A stretch of DNA of 33,624 bases from Candidatus Omnitrophota bacterium (GCA_023139575.1 JAGLNJ010000118.1:1-33624); one strand, 5' to 3'. Positions 1 through 9,058 are shown, counted from the stretch's first letter. Notes: generated by a model not told the origin, from the letters alone. Program-made: numbers and translations.

Positions 1-114
1 AATTCTAGATGAATCGGTGCACTAGATAGAAAGTCAAGAATGAGGCAGAAAAAAGAGCCTCCGTCGGTATAATGTTTTTAAGAAAAGGCATTAACGATCA
101 CCAAAGGGTGAAAA

Positions 115-258
115 ATGGAGGTAAAAATAAGATTAACAGGAGATTTATCCCAAGTCGAGTTAAAAATGAGTTTTGAAGGAGCGACGGGGCGAACAGGATT
201 AGGAAAACAGTCTATCCAAATTTCTATCCAGGATTTAGGGATCCCACAAAAATCTTGA
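115..258 (+). CDS. Possible 47-aa hypothetical ORF at the window edge
   Basis: A short ATG-to-TGA frame encodes a 47-residue peptide beginning MEVKIRLTGD and ending GIPQKS. I do not recognise it. A purine-rich stretch lies just upstream, but there is no well-spaced Shine-Dalgarno. It could be a small gene, a decayed gene end or chance. The rest of positions 1-354 holds a weak hairpin (GAGGC at 42-46 with GCCTC at 57-61) and a candidate promoter at 255-283. Nothing else is evident. Confidence 0.2.
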   Translation: MEVKIRLTGDLSQVELKMSFEGATGRTGLGKQSIQISIQDLGIPQKS

Positions 259-283
259 CCTAAAATTTGCTCTATGATAAACT
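255..283 (+). promoter_or_regulatory. Candidate sigma-70 promoter of the GH94 gene
   Basis: TTGACC at 255-260 and TAAACT at 278-283 are separated by 17 bases, about 70 bases before the downstream start codon. Judged by eye only; the region is AT-rich, so chance matches are likely. Confidence 0.3.
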
Positions 284-354
284 TTTTTATTTAGTACTCT
301 TTTAATAGTCAATCATCTGTTTAATTTATATAAAAGCAGGAAGGAAATAATTCT

Positions 355-2772
355 ATGAAATACGGACATTTTTCCAAAGAGGGTGCGGAGTTTATCGTTA
401 CGGACCCCAACACACCCCGCCCCTGGATTAATTATTTAACCAATGATCAGTATTGCTCCATTATCTCACAGTGTGCCGGGGGTTACAGTTTTTTTAAGGA
501 TTGCCGGTCGCAAAGGCTTACCCGCTGGGCGCCGGAGAATTGGCGCTTTGATCGTCCTGGAAAATACATATATATAAAGGATGAAGGCAAAGCATGGTCA
601 TTATCCTACCAACCAATGCGTATCAAACCGAAGTCTTACCAGTGCCGTCACGGCCTTGGATATACGACTATTGAACAGAACTATAACGGCATTCAATCCG
701 AAGCGACTTATTTTGTTCCAAGAGATGAAAGCTGCGAGGTCTGGCTGGTTTCCTTAACTAACAATTCAAAAAAAGAAAAGACACTGGAAATATTTCCCTA
801 TATTGAATTCCTGGTTGGTGATTACCATGAAGAATTGCGGTATCGTAATATCATGCACCTTTATAATATCGTTTCCTATGACAAAACCCATAAGGCCATT
901 TTCGCCAAAAAGACCGCCCAATGGCAGGGGATGAATATTCAGCCGTTTGATTCGGTGGTGTTCTTCGCGTCTTCTTTGGCGGTGAAGGGGAGCTGCACAC
1001 AAAAAGACGCTTTTCTGGGAAGGTACAACACCGAGGAGAAACCCGATGCGGTGTTGGAAGGGAAATTCAAGAATTTTCCGGTTTGCTCGGGAGAAGATGC
1101 GATCGGGTCTTTTAAGCATAAGGTGGCCTTAAAACCCGGCCAGACAAAAGAGTTTACTGTTTGCCTGGGGCAGACAGGGGATACTTCTGAAGCAGGAAAG
1201 ATTATAAAAAAATATAGAGATATCAAAACATCAAAAAAAGAATTAGAGAGGGTAAAAGACTTTTGGCGGAAACGTATTTTGACAAATATTGAAGTGAAGA
1301 CGCCAGATAAGGATTTTGATGTTATCTATAATATTTGGGTAAAATATCAAACGTATATTTGCAATTATTGGTCACGATCTCCAAGTTATTATCATGAGGG
1401 GTCAGGTGGACGAGGCTATCGTGATTCCTGCCAGGATTCTGAAGCGATTGTGTCAATTGACGCTTCTTTGACCCGGCAGAAGATTTTCAAAATTGCTTCA
1501 CTTATCCGGCGGGATGGAACATCCGCTCCGGGATGGTCGGAAACGAAGGGGCCGCACAAATTTCGTCCTAATAAGGATCACCAGATATGGTTGACGATGA
1601 CTGTGGCGGCATACATTAAAGAAACAGGTGATAAAGACATGCTTTTTGAATACGCTCCGTATCTTAAAGACAGCTGGAAAATGGGTTGGGAGAAAGACCC
1701 TGATCACAAAGGCGGCGCGCAGACTGACGGAGAAGGCACGTTATTTGAGCATTTAGAAAACAATCTCCGTTACTGTTTCAATGACGTGGGGGAAAAAGGA
1801 CTTCCCCGCATTGGGCATGCAGATTGGAATGACGCTATTGATGCTGCCGGTATAAAGCACAGGGGGGAAAGTGTCTGGTTAGCACAGGCCCTGGTCCGTT
1901 CTTTAAAAACATTGGCCGAATTATGCCAACTTATTGATGAGGAGCAAAAGAAGACAGAATATTTGCAGATGGCCAAAACTATGGATGAGCGCATCAATGA
2001 TGCCGGTTGGGATGGGGGATGGTATGCTCGGGGCTTTGATGATCAAGGGCGAGTCTATGGCAGCAAACAAGATAAAGAGGGGAAGATTTTTCTGAATTCT
2101 CAGGCCTGGGCCATTCTGGGAGGGGTTGCTAAAGGGGATAAATTACAGAAAGTCCTTGGAGCTGTTGACAAACATCTTAACGGTAAGCACGGCTTGGCTT
2201 TATTTTATCCCGCTTATTCATCTTGGGTGAAGCGATTGGGCCGCGTCAGTATGTTTTCTAAAGGGACGAAAGAGAATGCTGCCGTATTTTGCCATGCGGC
2301 TACTTTTATGGCCGTGGCTTATGCTATGTGTGGCGCAGGGGATAAGGCCTATGAGGCAGCCTGCAAGATCATGCCGAATAAGCAAAAAGATATGGATTTG
2401 TACAAAACAGAGCCCTATATATTTTCTGAATATTTAGTGGGGCCGGAGAACCCTTATCGCTATGGTGAGGGGGCTTTTACCTGGATTACGGGTTCCGCAG
2501 GATGGAATTTTATGCTGGCCACTGAATGGATTTTGGGTGCCCGCCGGGATTATGACGGCCTTGTGATTTCTCCCTGTATCCCCGCAAAATGGAAGCGCTG
2601 TTCTATTCGCCGGCCATTTAGAGGGGATATCTATGAAATAGAAATCCTTAACCCTCAGGGGAAGCAGTCCGGCATCAAGCAGATAACCGTGGATGGCAAA
2701 GAGATCAGGGGCAATTTGATAGCTCCGTTTAAGGATGGAAAGGTCCATAAAGTCAAGGTTGTCTTGGGTTAA
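355..2772 (+). CDS. GH94-family glycoside phosphorylase (cellobiose/chitobiose phosphorylase-like)
   Basis: An 805-residue cytoplasmic enzyme of the former glycosyltransferase-36 family. GH94 enzymes split beta-linked disaccharides or beta-glucan ends with phosphate, giving a sugar 1-phosphate. The N-terminal beta-sandwich shows the family pattern WINYLTNDQYCSIIS and AGGYSFFKD near residues 24-48. In the (alpha/alpha)6 barrel, ADWNDA holds the predicted general acid D490, and GTKENAAVFCHA (637-648) is the usual phosphate-side motif. Length fits characterised cellobiose and chitobiose phosphorylases. There is no signal peptide. AGGAAGG lies about 10 bases before the ATG. The gene sits upstream of a sugar ABC importer, so the substrate is probably an imported beta-disaccharide. 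The exact sugar cannot be read from sequence. The stop codon directly abuts a transposase remnant. Confidence 0.9.
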   Translation: MKYGHFSKEGAEFIVTDPNTPRPWINYLTNDQYCSIISQCAGGYSFFKDCRSQRLTRWAPENWRFDRPGKYIYIKDEGKAWSLSYQPMRIKPKSYQCRHGLGYTTIEQNYNGIQSEATYFVPRDESCEVWLVSLTNNSKKEKTLEIFPYIEFLVGDYHEELRYRNIMHLYNIVSYDKTHKAIFAKKTAQWQGMNIQPFDSVVFFASSLAVKGSCTQKDAFLGRYNTEEKPDAVLEGKFKNFPVCSGEDAIGSFKHKVALKPGQTKEFTVCLGQTGDTSEAGKIIKKYRDIKTSKKELERVKDFWRKRILTNIEVKTPDKDFDVIYNIWVKYQTYICNYWSRSPSYYHEGSGGRGYRDSCQDSEAIVSIDASLTRQKIFKIASLIRRDGTSAPGWSETKGPHKFRPNKDHQIWLTMTVAAYIKETGDKDMLFEYAPYLKDSWKMGWEKDPDHKGGAQTDGEGTLFEHLENNLRYCFNDVGEKGLPRIGHADWNDAIDAAGIKHRGESVWLAQALVRSLKTLAELCQLIDEEQKKTEYLQMAKTMDERINDAGWDGGWYARGFDDQGRVYGSKQDKEGKIFLNSQAWAILGGVAKGDKLQKVLGAVDKHLNGKHGLALFYPAYSSWVKRLGRVSMFSKGTKENAAVFCHAATFMAVAYAMCGAGDKAYEAACKIMPNKQKDMDLYKTEPYIFSEYLVGPENPYRYGEGAFTWITGSAGWNFMLATEWILGARRDYDGLVISPCIPAKWKRCSIRRPFRGDIYEIEILNPQGKQSGIKQITVDGKEIRGNLIAPFKDGKVHKVKVVLG

Positions 2773-2773
2773 A

Positions 2774-3145
2774 CTAAAATACTTCCTTTGATATAAATTG
2801 AGATCCTTGATCCAAATTGAATATTTCGGATCGCCCATAAGCAAGAGCTCCTTCGACGCGCGCTCCACAAAAATCAGCTTCCAGCGTATTGCTCACACGC
2901 CAAGACAGAATATAGCGGCTGTCCCGGCCCATAACGGCCACAAGGTAACAAAATCCTTTCACACGCTGAATATACGTGATATCTGCGTACCAGACCTGAT
3001 TTGTCCGAACAATCGCTAACCCCTTTAGCAAATATGGATATATCCGATGTTCCGGATGCCTCTTGCTTAATTTCGAATTGGGATAGGTTGCGATAAGATT
3101 CATTTTTCGCATCAATCGACTAATAAGCTTCTCGCTGTTAACACG
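2774..3145 (-). pseudogene. Truncated IS3-family transposase (OrfB integrase core) remnant
   Basis: On the minus strand a frame of about 113 codons reads like the middle of an IS3-group OrfB. It has a helical lead-in (LISRLMRKMNLIATYP), then NQVWYADITYI with the first catalytic Asp, and NLDQGSQF with the second Asp. It stops shortly after that. The catalytic Glu region and the whole C-terminus are missing. Upstream, homology continues to about 3143, where an in-frame TAA cuts it off. OrfA and inverted repeats are not seen. This is a dead fragment in the 661-base gap between the GH94 gene and the ABC operon. It abuts the GH94 stop codon, so an old insertion or deletion ended there. Confidence 0.85.
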
Positions 3146-3158
3146 CTCTTACTTACTT

Positions 3159-3190
3159 TTGACAAATTATCCGTCTTATGCTAGTATAAT
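3159..3190 (+). promoter_or_regulatory. Candidate promoter of the sugar ABC operon
   Basis: A perfect TTGACA (3159-3164) is followed by a perfect TATAAT (3185-3190). Spacing is 20 bases, longer than usual; an alternative TAGTAT at 3182-3187 gives 17. It lies just outside the transposase remnant and would make a leader of roughly 235 bases carrying the structured RNA element at 3295-3389. Confidence 0.45.
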
Positions 3191-3294
3191 TTTTTCATCC
3201 AGATATTTTTGCACGGATGTTACCCGTTCATAGACAACAAATTACACGAAACACCTTTCTGTTTTAATAGTTTTTCTCACCCTATTTTGTTTTT

Positions 3295-3389
3295 CACAGT
3301 TTAGAAAGAATAAAACTTTCCAAAACTGCTGAAAACTCCTTTCCCAGGAACGCAAGAAGTTATGACGATCGAAGGGCGGAGTTTTCTTG
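3295..3389 (+). ncRNA. Structured leader RNA element, copy 1
   Basis: Stem 1 pairs CAGTTT (3297-3302) with AAACTG (3323-3328) and continues as GAAAG (3304-3308) with CTTTC (3316-3320). Stem 2 is nine perfect pairs, GAAAACTCC (3331-3339) with GGAGTTTTC (3378-3386). It encloses a long loop containing ACGCAAGAAGTTATGACGA (3350-3368). A second copy lies at 10150-10244, with the loop almost unchanged and stem 1 kept by a shift in pairing register. The element ends 47 bases before the sugar-binding lipoprotein start. Its T-rich 3' arm could also act as an attenuator. I assign it to no known riboswitch class. Confidence 0.7.
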
Positions 3390-3433
3390 AAACGAATCCA
3401 GTTGTTGCTTTTATTTAAGGAAAGCGAATAATT

Positions 3434-4732
3434 ATGAGAAGAAAATCATTGCCTTTTTTTGCTCTTTTACTTTCATTAAGTTTTATCTCAGGATGCGGCG
3501 GGCCGGTTAAACAAAACGATACGGTAGTTATATGGCATTGGATGAATGACCGCGATGACGCATTCCGGGAATTGACAAAAAGATATGAAGAAGAGACAGG
3601 CAACAAAGTTTCCTTTGAGCTTTACGCTCCTTCAGTTTATTCACAAAAAATCACGGCGGCAGCACAAGCCCGCATTCTTCCGGATGTATTCGGTATTCTT
3701 AACACAAAATCTGTAGTAGCTTCTTTTATCAAAAGCGGTTTTATTGCCAACCTCAATAAAGATTTTGCGAAGGACAATAGCGCCTGGGAGAAGAGTCTTT
3801 ATGCCGAGGCTATCGCCTCCACACGATTTGAAGAAGGGAATGTGTATGATGTGGAGCCGGGCATCTACGGTGTGCCGATTGATATCACAAATTTAAAAAT
3901 TCTCTATAATAAAAAACTTCTGGAAAAGGCCGGTGTTAATAAAGCGCCGGAGACTTTTGACGAATTTATTGAAGCCGCCAAGGCCTTAAACCGGGTCGGC
4001 ATTTCCGGTCTCGTATCAGGCTGGGGCGAGGTCTGGATGGTTGATTGTTTTGCCTCGAACTACGCCTTTAATATTATGGGAGAAGAAAAAGTCTTGGCAA
4101 CTTTTCGGGGTGAAGTTCCTTATACGGATCCGGACTGGATTGAGGTTTTCAGGGTCTTTGAAACTTTGCGGGTTAACAATGCTTTAACCAGCGGTGTTGT
4201 CACTAAATCTAATAAAGACGCCGAACAGGATTTTGCTTTGGAAAGAGCGGCTTTCGCCTTTAACGGCTCTTGGTGCGTGAATGTTTATAATGATATGAAT
4301 GCCGAGTTGGAGTATGGATCAATGTTGCCGCCTCCGGTTAGTGACAAATTCCCTATGAAAATTTGGGGCGGGGCGGGATCTTCTTTTATGGTGAACAATA
4401 CATCACCCAATAAAGATAAAGCTGTCACTTTTTTAAGATGGCTAACCGCCCGGAAACAACAGATATATTTAGCTCAAAAAATTAAAAATTTACCTTCCAA
4501 TCATTTCGCTACAGCATCCATACCTGAGATTTTATCCGAATTTGCCTCGGCCATGGCCCACGCGACGCATCCAACGATCTGGCCGTTAAATGAGGAATCT
4601 ATGGTGACAGAGAAGTTTGATAGAGGGATCCAATCAATCATTATTGGTGAGAAGACCCCGCAGCAAGTGGCGCAGGAAGTGCAAGAAATTAAAATAAGAG
4701 TTATGGAAAAGAAAAAGAAAAAACGGAAATAA
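3434..4732 (+). CDS. ABC transporter sugar-binding lipoprotein (family 1 solute-binding)
   Basis: A 432-residue extracellular substrate-binding protein. The signal peptide ends in a lipobox ISGC with the lipidated Cys at residue 21. The mature part starts with the strand-helix pattern of carbohydrate-binding proteins (VVIWHWMNDRDDAFRELTKR, then GNKVSFELY). It continues with LPDVFGI and GVPIDITNLKILYNKKLLEKAG, the typical MalE/UgpB hinge and cleft elements. The C-terminus is unusually lysine-rich (EKKKKKRK). AAGGAAAG lies just upstream of the ATG. It heads an operon with two permeases and a secreted glycosidase. The leader carries structured element copy 1, so expression may be controlled at RNA level. 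The ligand is probably an oligosaccharide related to the GH94 substrate, which is inference. Confidence 0.92.
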   Translation: MRRKSLPFFALLLSLSFISGCGGPVKQNDTVVIWHWMNDRDDAFRELTKRYEEETGNKVSFELYAPSVYSQKITAAAQARILPDVFGILNTKSVVASFIKSGFIANLNKDFAKDNSAWEKSLYAEAIASTRFEEGNVYDVEPGIYGVPIDITNLKILYNKKLLEKAGVNKAPETFDEFIEAAKALNRVGISGLVSGWGEVWMVDCFASNYAFNIMGEEKVLATFRGEVPYTDPDWIEVFRVFETLRVNNALTSGVVTKSNKDAEQDFALERAAFAFNGSWCVNVYNDMNAELEYGSMLPPPVSDKFPMKIWGGAGSSFMVNNTSPNKDKAVTFLRWLTARKQQIYLAQKIKNLPSNHFATASIPEILSEFASAMAHATHPTIWPLNEESMVTEKFDRGIQSIIIGEKTPQQVAQEVQEIKIRVMEKKKKKRK

Positions 4733-4762
4733 CAAATTGTCGGCCTTTAGGAATTATTAAAG

Positions 4763-5692
4763 ATGAGCGCGACCTTAACACAAAAAAAATCCATCGCGAG
4801 CGTTAAAAGCAACGCAGAGAGTTTTTTATTCATCCTTCCCGCTGTTCTTATTTTCTCAGTTTTTTACATTTATCCTTTTTCCCAAATATTTAATCTTTCC
4901 CTGAGGGAGTGGGATGGCATCAGTTTAAGCCGGCCATTGATCTGGTTTGACAATTATAAAGAGTTGTTAGGTGATAAGATCTGGTGGCAATCGTTGTGGC
5001 ACGCCGGATATATCACCTTGTTTGCCTTGACGTTCCAGAATATTCTTGCCTTTGCTTTAGCTTTGGCATGTGATAGAGAGATGAAATTAAAAGGATTTTA
5101 CAGGGTTGTGTTTTTTATCCCGCCCATTTTATCTGAAATTGTTGTGGCCTTGATATGGAAATGGATTCTCTACTCAGGGATGCAGGAGGGGCAGCATATT
5201 GGGCTGTTGAATTATTTTTTAAACCGGACGGGATGGCATCATTTGATCAATAATTGGCTGTCGAATCCTGAGACAGCGTTGACATGTATTGCCATCGTTC
5301 ACAGTTGGAAAGGTTTTGGATGGGGTTTTATTATGCTTTTGGCCGGTCTGCAGACGATTGACCGTCAATTGTATGAAGCGGCGCGCGTGGATGGGGCTGG
5401 CCCGTTGAGTGTTTTTAAGAATGTGACCATTCCGATGATGCTTCCGGTTATTGTTGTTGTTTTGATTTTGACCGTTTTGGGTTCCATGCAGGTCTTTGTC
5501 CTTATACTCGGTATGGTCGGGCAGGGGCTTGTTTACCACACGGAAGTCCCCGTTACAAGAATTTTGACTGCTATGCAAAGCGGTGAGCCGCGTTTCGGTT
5601 ATGCCTGCGCTATGGGTATTAATTTCGGTATGATTTTGATTGCTGTTTCTTTTACTATGAAATTGATTTCAAGCCGCATGAAGCAGGCTTAG
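4763..5692 (+). CDS. Sugar ABC transporter permease, MalF/UgpA type
   Basis: A 309-residue inner-membrane protein with about six hydrophobic helices. It carries the BPD-type EAA loop EAARVDGAGPLSVFKNVTIP beginning at residue 205, which docks to the ATPase. The N-terminal half has IYPFSQIFNLSLREWDG, typical of the MalF/UgpA partner. It starts 30 bases after the binding-protein gene with AGGAAT upstream, and the second permease follows after 34 bases. No ATP-binding subunit gene is nearby, so a shared MsmX/UgpC-like ATPase must be encoded elsewhere. Confidence 0.93.
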   Translation: MSATLTQKKSIASVKSNAESFLFILPAVLIFSVFYIYPFSQIFNLSLREWDGISLSRPLIWFDNYKELLGDKIWWQSLWHAGYITLFALTFQNILAFALALACDREMKLKGFYRVVFFIPPILSEIVVALIWKWILYSGMQEGQHIGLLNYFLNRTGWHHLINNWLSNPETALTCIAIVHSWKGFGWGFIMLLAGLQTIDRQLYEAARVDGAGPLSVFKNVTIPMMLPVIVVVLILTVLGSMQVFVLILGMVGQGLVYHTEVPVTRILTAMQSGEPRFGYACAMGINFGMILIAVSFTMKLISSRMKQA

Positions 5693-5726
5693 TTGTTTAA
5701 ATTATTTTTGAAAGGGCAAGGTTAAC

Positions 5727-6566
5727 ATGAATAGCTGTCGAGTAATGAAAGAGGCGCAATCCGTTCTTATTCACATCTTTCTTTTAATTGTGGCCTTGAC
5801 GTGCTTATTCCCTCTTTTTTGGATGCTGCGCTCTGCCTTAATGAGTCGCGCGACAATTTTTACAGATAAATCTTTGATCCCTTCCGAACTGATTTTTTCA
5901 AATTTTCATACAGCATGGACAGAAGGGAATTTTGGTGTGTACTTCTTAAATAGTGTTATCTATACGACAAGTGTTGTTGCGGGTATTGTTATTGTTTCTT
6001 CACTGGCGGCCTTCGCTTTTTCACGCCTCCAGTTTCCGGGAAAAAATTTTTTCTTTTACATGTTTGTGGCGGCTATGATGATCCCGCTGCCCGGAAGTTT
6101 TGTTCCTTTAACAGTTTTAATGAATCAATTACGATTAGGGAACACAAGAATTGGATACATTTTGTGTATGATTAATGTCGGACTATCTTTAAGCATATTG
6201 CTGCTAAAAACTTTTTTTGACAAAATGCCTTCGGATCTCGAAGATGTTGCGCGCATTGACGGATGCACTAAACTTGGTATATGGCGGCATGTGGCGTTAC
6301 CTCTGGCGAGTCCGGCCATAGCAGTTGTTGTGATTTTTAATTCCCTGAATGTGTGGAATGAATATATCTTAGCTCAGCTCCTTTTGAACGACAAATCCTT
6401 AATGCCGCTTCAAAGAGGATTAATGGAGTTTCAGGGCGCTCATAGTGTCGATTATCATTTACTGATGGCGGGTTTAACGATAGCGGCGGCGCCAATTATA
6501 ATTATTTACCTTTTTATGCAGAAACACATCATCAAAGGCTTATCTTCGGGTGCCGTTGTATGTTAA
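5727..6566 (+). CDS. Sugar ABC transporter permease, MalG/UgpE type
   Basis: A 279-residue inner-membrane protein that pairs with the preceding permease. The EAA loop appears as EDVARIDGCTKLGIWRHVAL starting at residue 172. The N-terminal FPLFWMLRSALMS and FLNSVIYTT segments are characteristic of MalG-type subunits. AAGGGCAAGG precedes the ATG. The stop codon overlaps the start of the next gene (ATGTTAA at 6560-6566), pointing to translational coupling with the secreted glycosidase. Confidence 0.93.
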   Translation: MNSCRVMKEAQSVLIHIFLLIVALTCLFPLFWMLRSALMSRATIFTDKSLIPSELIFSNFHTAWTEGNFGVYFLNSVIYTTSVVAGIVIVSSLAAFAFSRLQFPGKNFFFYMFVAAMMIPLPGSFVPLTVLMNQLRLGNTRIGYILCMINVGLSLSILLLKTFFDKMPSDLEDVARIDGCTKLGIWRHVALPLASPAIAVVVIFNSLNVWNEYILAQLLLNDKSLMPLQRGLMEFQGAHSVDYHLLMAGLTIAAAPIIIIYLFMQKHIIKGLSSGAVVC

Positions 6567-9058
6567 GGAATCATAAGTTTATAAAAGAATTTGTTACGAT
6601 GAGAAGAACGGAAAGAAAAAGTCACTCCAAAATTTTGGGATTTATTATTAGTTTGTATTTAATTGTCTCTCCTGTTTATGCTGCTAATGGGGCGCTTTCT
6701 GTCTCAGAAAATAATCAGTTACAAGAAGAAATTTCTCCCGCGGAAAGATCAATTATTGACACAGAAATTTCGAAAGAAGTCTCCCCGGAAGAAAACGCCG
6801 GAAAAGAGGGGAGTGAAGACGCTTCTGTTAAAATTGACATCATGCCTTTGGAAAAAATTGTCAGGATCTCCTGGGAGGCTTCCCATAAGGGCGATTTGGA
6901 TGGGCTCGACCGCATTGTGGCAGACGTAATTCTTTATTATGGGGAAGATGCCCGGCAACAACAAGATTCTTTGAGCGATTTTCCGGAAAGAGGAAAAGAA
7001 GATGGATATAAGGCGCTGAATGATGTGGCAACGGTTTTGTTTATCCGGGCTGAAGCATTAATGAATTACGGAAGAACAGAAAGTGCTGTGCGGAAATTTG
7101 AGGAAATCATTGCTGATTATAAGTGGGCTCAGTCATGGGATCCTCGAGGCTGGTTTTGGTCGGTAGCGGAGAAAAGCCAGGACAGTATTGATGTTATGCA
7201 AGGTAAGGTTATTGATGATGAAGAGACTCCGCCGGAAGTTTTAAAAACATTACCGAAACTATTTTTCAAGGGATTAGAAGAAATTATTGATTATACAGAA
7301 TTCGGGGAATTTGTCGATGTAGGGACAGACCGGTATAATTATAAAGTCAATGACCCCGAGGGCCTGTCCGAAGCGATCGGTGAGGGGATTTATCCAAATA
7401 ACGGCTCGGTGAAGAAGAACCCGGGGTATCAGGAAGCGAAAGTTGCGGGACGTTTAAAGGGCAGTCACTGGGAGTATGTTAATAGCGACGATTTGGAAGC
7501 AGCTTTTTATAAATGGGCCACAGCTCCGGAACCGGTAGGCGTTAAACTGTTCTATCTTGGTCATGTTTTAGAAAAGGCCAAAATGTATTATGAGGCAATC
7601 AAGGCGTATCATGCGTTGATCGTTCATTTTCCCCGCACGAATGCCAAAACTTATTGGCAGACCCCTTGGTATCCCGCTCAGGCGGCTATTGCAAAGATTA
7701 AACACATTGTCCGGACCCATCCTGAATTGGAATTGACGGTCAAATGGATGAAAATCAAGGTAACGAACGGATTCGACAATGATGTCAGTAATGACAATAT
7801 TGTCATATACCCGGGCAAAATATCCAAACGCACCTTGTGGGATAAGGTGCTCGAGCGCTTTGATTTGAAAAAGGATGCAGTTGCCTTGGATAAAGTGAAG
7901 AAGGTTATCGGCAAAGGCAAAGTGCAGTTAGTGCAATATGACAATGGTCACTGGCAAATGCTTGTTGATGGGGAGCCGTTTATTATGAAGGGGGTAACCT
8001 ACGCGCCGACGAAGATCGGTCAAAGCCCCGACAAAGGCACATTGGTTTCCTGGATGTATGAGGACAGCAATAACAATGGTTTAGCCGACGGGCCTTATGA
8101 TGTTTGGGTCGACGCTAATAAAAATGGCAAGAAAGATGCCGATGAACCGGTCGTCGGAGATTTCCGATTGATTAAAGAAATGGGCGGTAACACTATTCGT
8201 GAGTATCATCAGCCTATTATGCCGAATAAAAAATTTCTTCGTGAGATGCATAAAAAGTATGGTTTTTATGTTGTGATGGGCGATTATTTAGGTAAATACA
8301 CTTTAGGGTCGGGGGCAACCTGGTTCGAAGGGACAGATTATGAGAATCCCAAACATCAGGCCAGCATGATGGCGTCCGTTAAAAGAATGGTTGTGGAATT
8401 TAAGGACGAGCCTTATGTTTTATTATGGGTGCTTGGTAATGAAAACAATTATGGAATTGCTTCTAATGCTGATCAAAAGCCGGAAGCTTATTTTAAATTT
8501 GCCAACGAGGTGGCCAAAATGATCAAGTCAATTGACCCTAACCATCCCGTGGCTATATGTAATGGCGATACTTTGTACTTGGATATTTTTGCCAAGAACG
8601 CGCCGGATGTTGATATCTTTGCTGCAAATGTTTACCGGGGAGATTATGGGTTTGGATCTTTTTGGGAACAAATAGCCGATGCTGCAGATAAGCCGGCGTT
8701 TATTACCGAATTCGGTTGCCCGGCCTATGCGAAACATCTTACTTACGCTGAAGCGGAAGATGCCCAGGCAGATTATCACCGGGGGAATTGGCTTGATATT
8801 GATGCAAATTTAGCCGGGAAGGCCAGCGGGGCTGGTAATGCTTTGGGGGGCATCGTGTTTGAATGGATGGATGAATGGTGGAAGAGCTATGAGCCTTTTT
8901 ACCATGATAAAAAATCAGATGCAGTAGGTCCCTTTCCCGGAGGATTCTATTTTGAAGAGTGGTTTGGCATCACTTCCCAGGGCAAAGGGAATGATAGCCC
9001 CTTTTTGCGTCAGTTGAGAAAGAGCTATTTTGTTTATAAAGACTTGTGGAATAAATAG
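6560..9058 (+). CDS. Secreted helical-repeat plus clan-A glycosidase-like protein
   Basis: An 832-residue exported protein. A signal peptide ends near SPVYA; it may really start at the internal ATG at 6599 (MRRTERKSHSK), although only the 6560 start is coupled to the permease. Residues 95-215 form a TPR-like module ending WDPRGWFWSVAEKSQDSI, shared with the next gene. A shorter related module follows at about 327-384 (TPWYPAQAAIAKI). From about residue 461 a TIM-barrel glycosidase-like domain follows, with MLVDGEPFIMKGVTYAP at its start. LGNEN supplies a candidate acid/base E628 and ITEFG a candidate nucleophile E717, as in GH2/GH5-type clan-A enzymes. Two Asp/Asn-rich loops (502-511 and 518-529) look like calcium sites. 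Some relatives may be labelled beta-glucanase; the true substrate is unknown. Confidence 0.8.
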   Translation: MLRNHKFIKEFVTMRRTERKSHSKILGFIISLYLIVSPVYAANGALSVSENNQLQEEISPAERSIIDTEISKEVSPEENAGKEGSEDASVKIDIMPLEKIVRISWEASHKGDLDGLDRIVADVILYYGEDARQQQDSLSDFPERGKEDGYKALNDVATVLFIRAEALMNYGRTESAVRKFEEIIADYKWAQSWDPRGWFWSVAEKSQDSIDVMQGKVIDDEETPPEVLKTLPKLFFKGLEEIIDYTEFGEFVDVGTDRYNYKVNDPEGLSEAIGEGIYPNNGSVKKNPGYQEAKVAGRLKGSHWEYVNSDDLEAAFYKWATAPEPVGVKLFYLGHVLEKAKMYYEAIKAYHALIVHFPRTNAKTYWQTPWYPAQAAIAKIKHIVRTHPELELTVKWMKIKVTNGFDNDVSNDNIVIYPGKISKRTLWDKVLERFDLKKDAVALDKVKKVIGKGKVQLVQYDNGHWQMLVDGEPFIMKGVTYAPTKIGQSPDKGTLVSWMYEDSNNNGLADGPYDVWVDANKNGKKDADEPVVGDFRLIKEMGGNTIREYHQPIMPNKKFLREMHKKYGFYVVMGDYLGKYTLGSGATWFEGTDYENPKHQASMMASVKRMVVEFKDEPYVLLWVLGNENNYGIASNADQKPEAYFKFANEVAKMIKSIDPNHPVAICNGDTLYLDIFAKNAPDVDIFAANVYRGDYGFGSFWEQIADAADKPAFITEFGCPAYAKHLTYAEAEDAQADYHRGNWLDIDANLAGKASGAGNALGGIVFEWMDEWWKSYEPFYHDKKSDAVGPFPGGFYFEEWFGITSQGKGNDSPFLRQLRKSYFVYKDLWNK

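Noticed and set aside
2798-3019. A 73-codon + strand frame after the GH94 gene
   Set aside because: It is the antisense of the transposase remnant and has no recognisable product.
3350-3376. Possible GEMM-I cyclic-di-GMP riboswitch because of ACGCAA and TATGAC motifs in the leader element
   Set aside because: The defining GGCAAACC segment and the receptor helix are absent, and the pairing layout is different.
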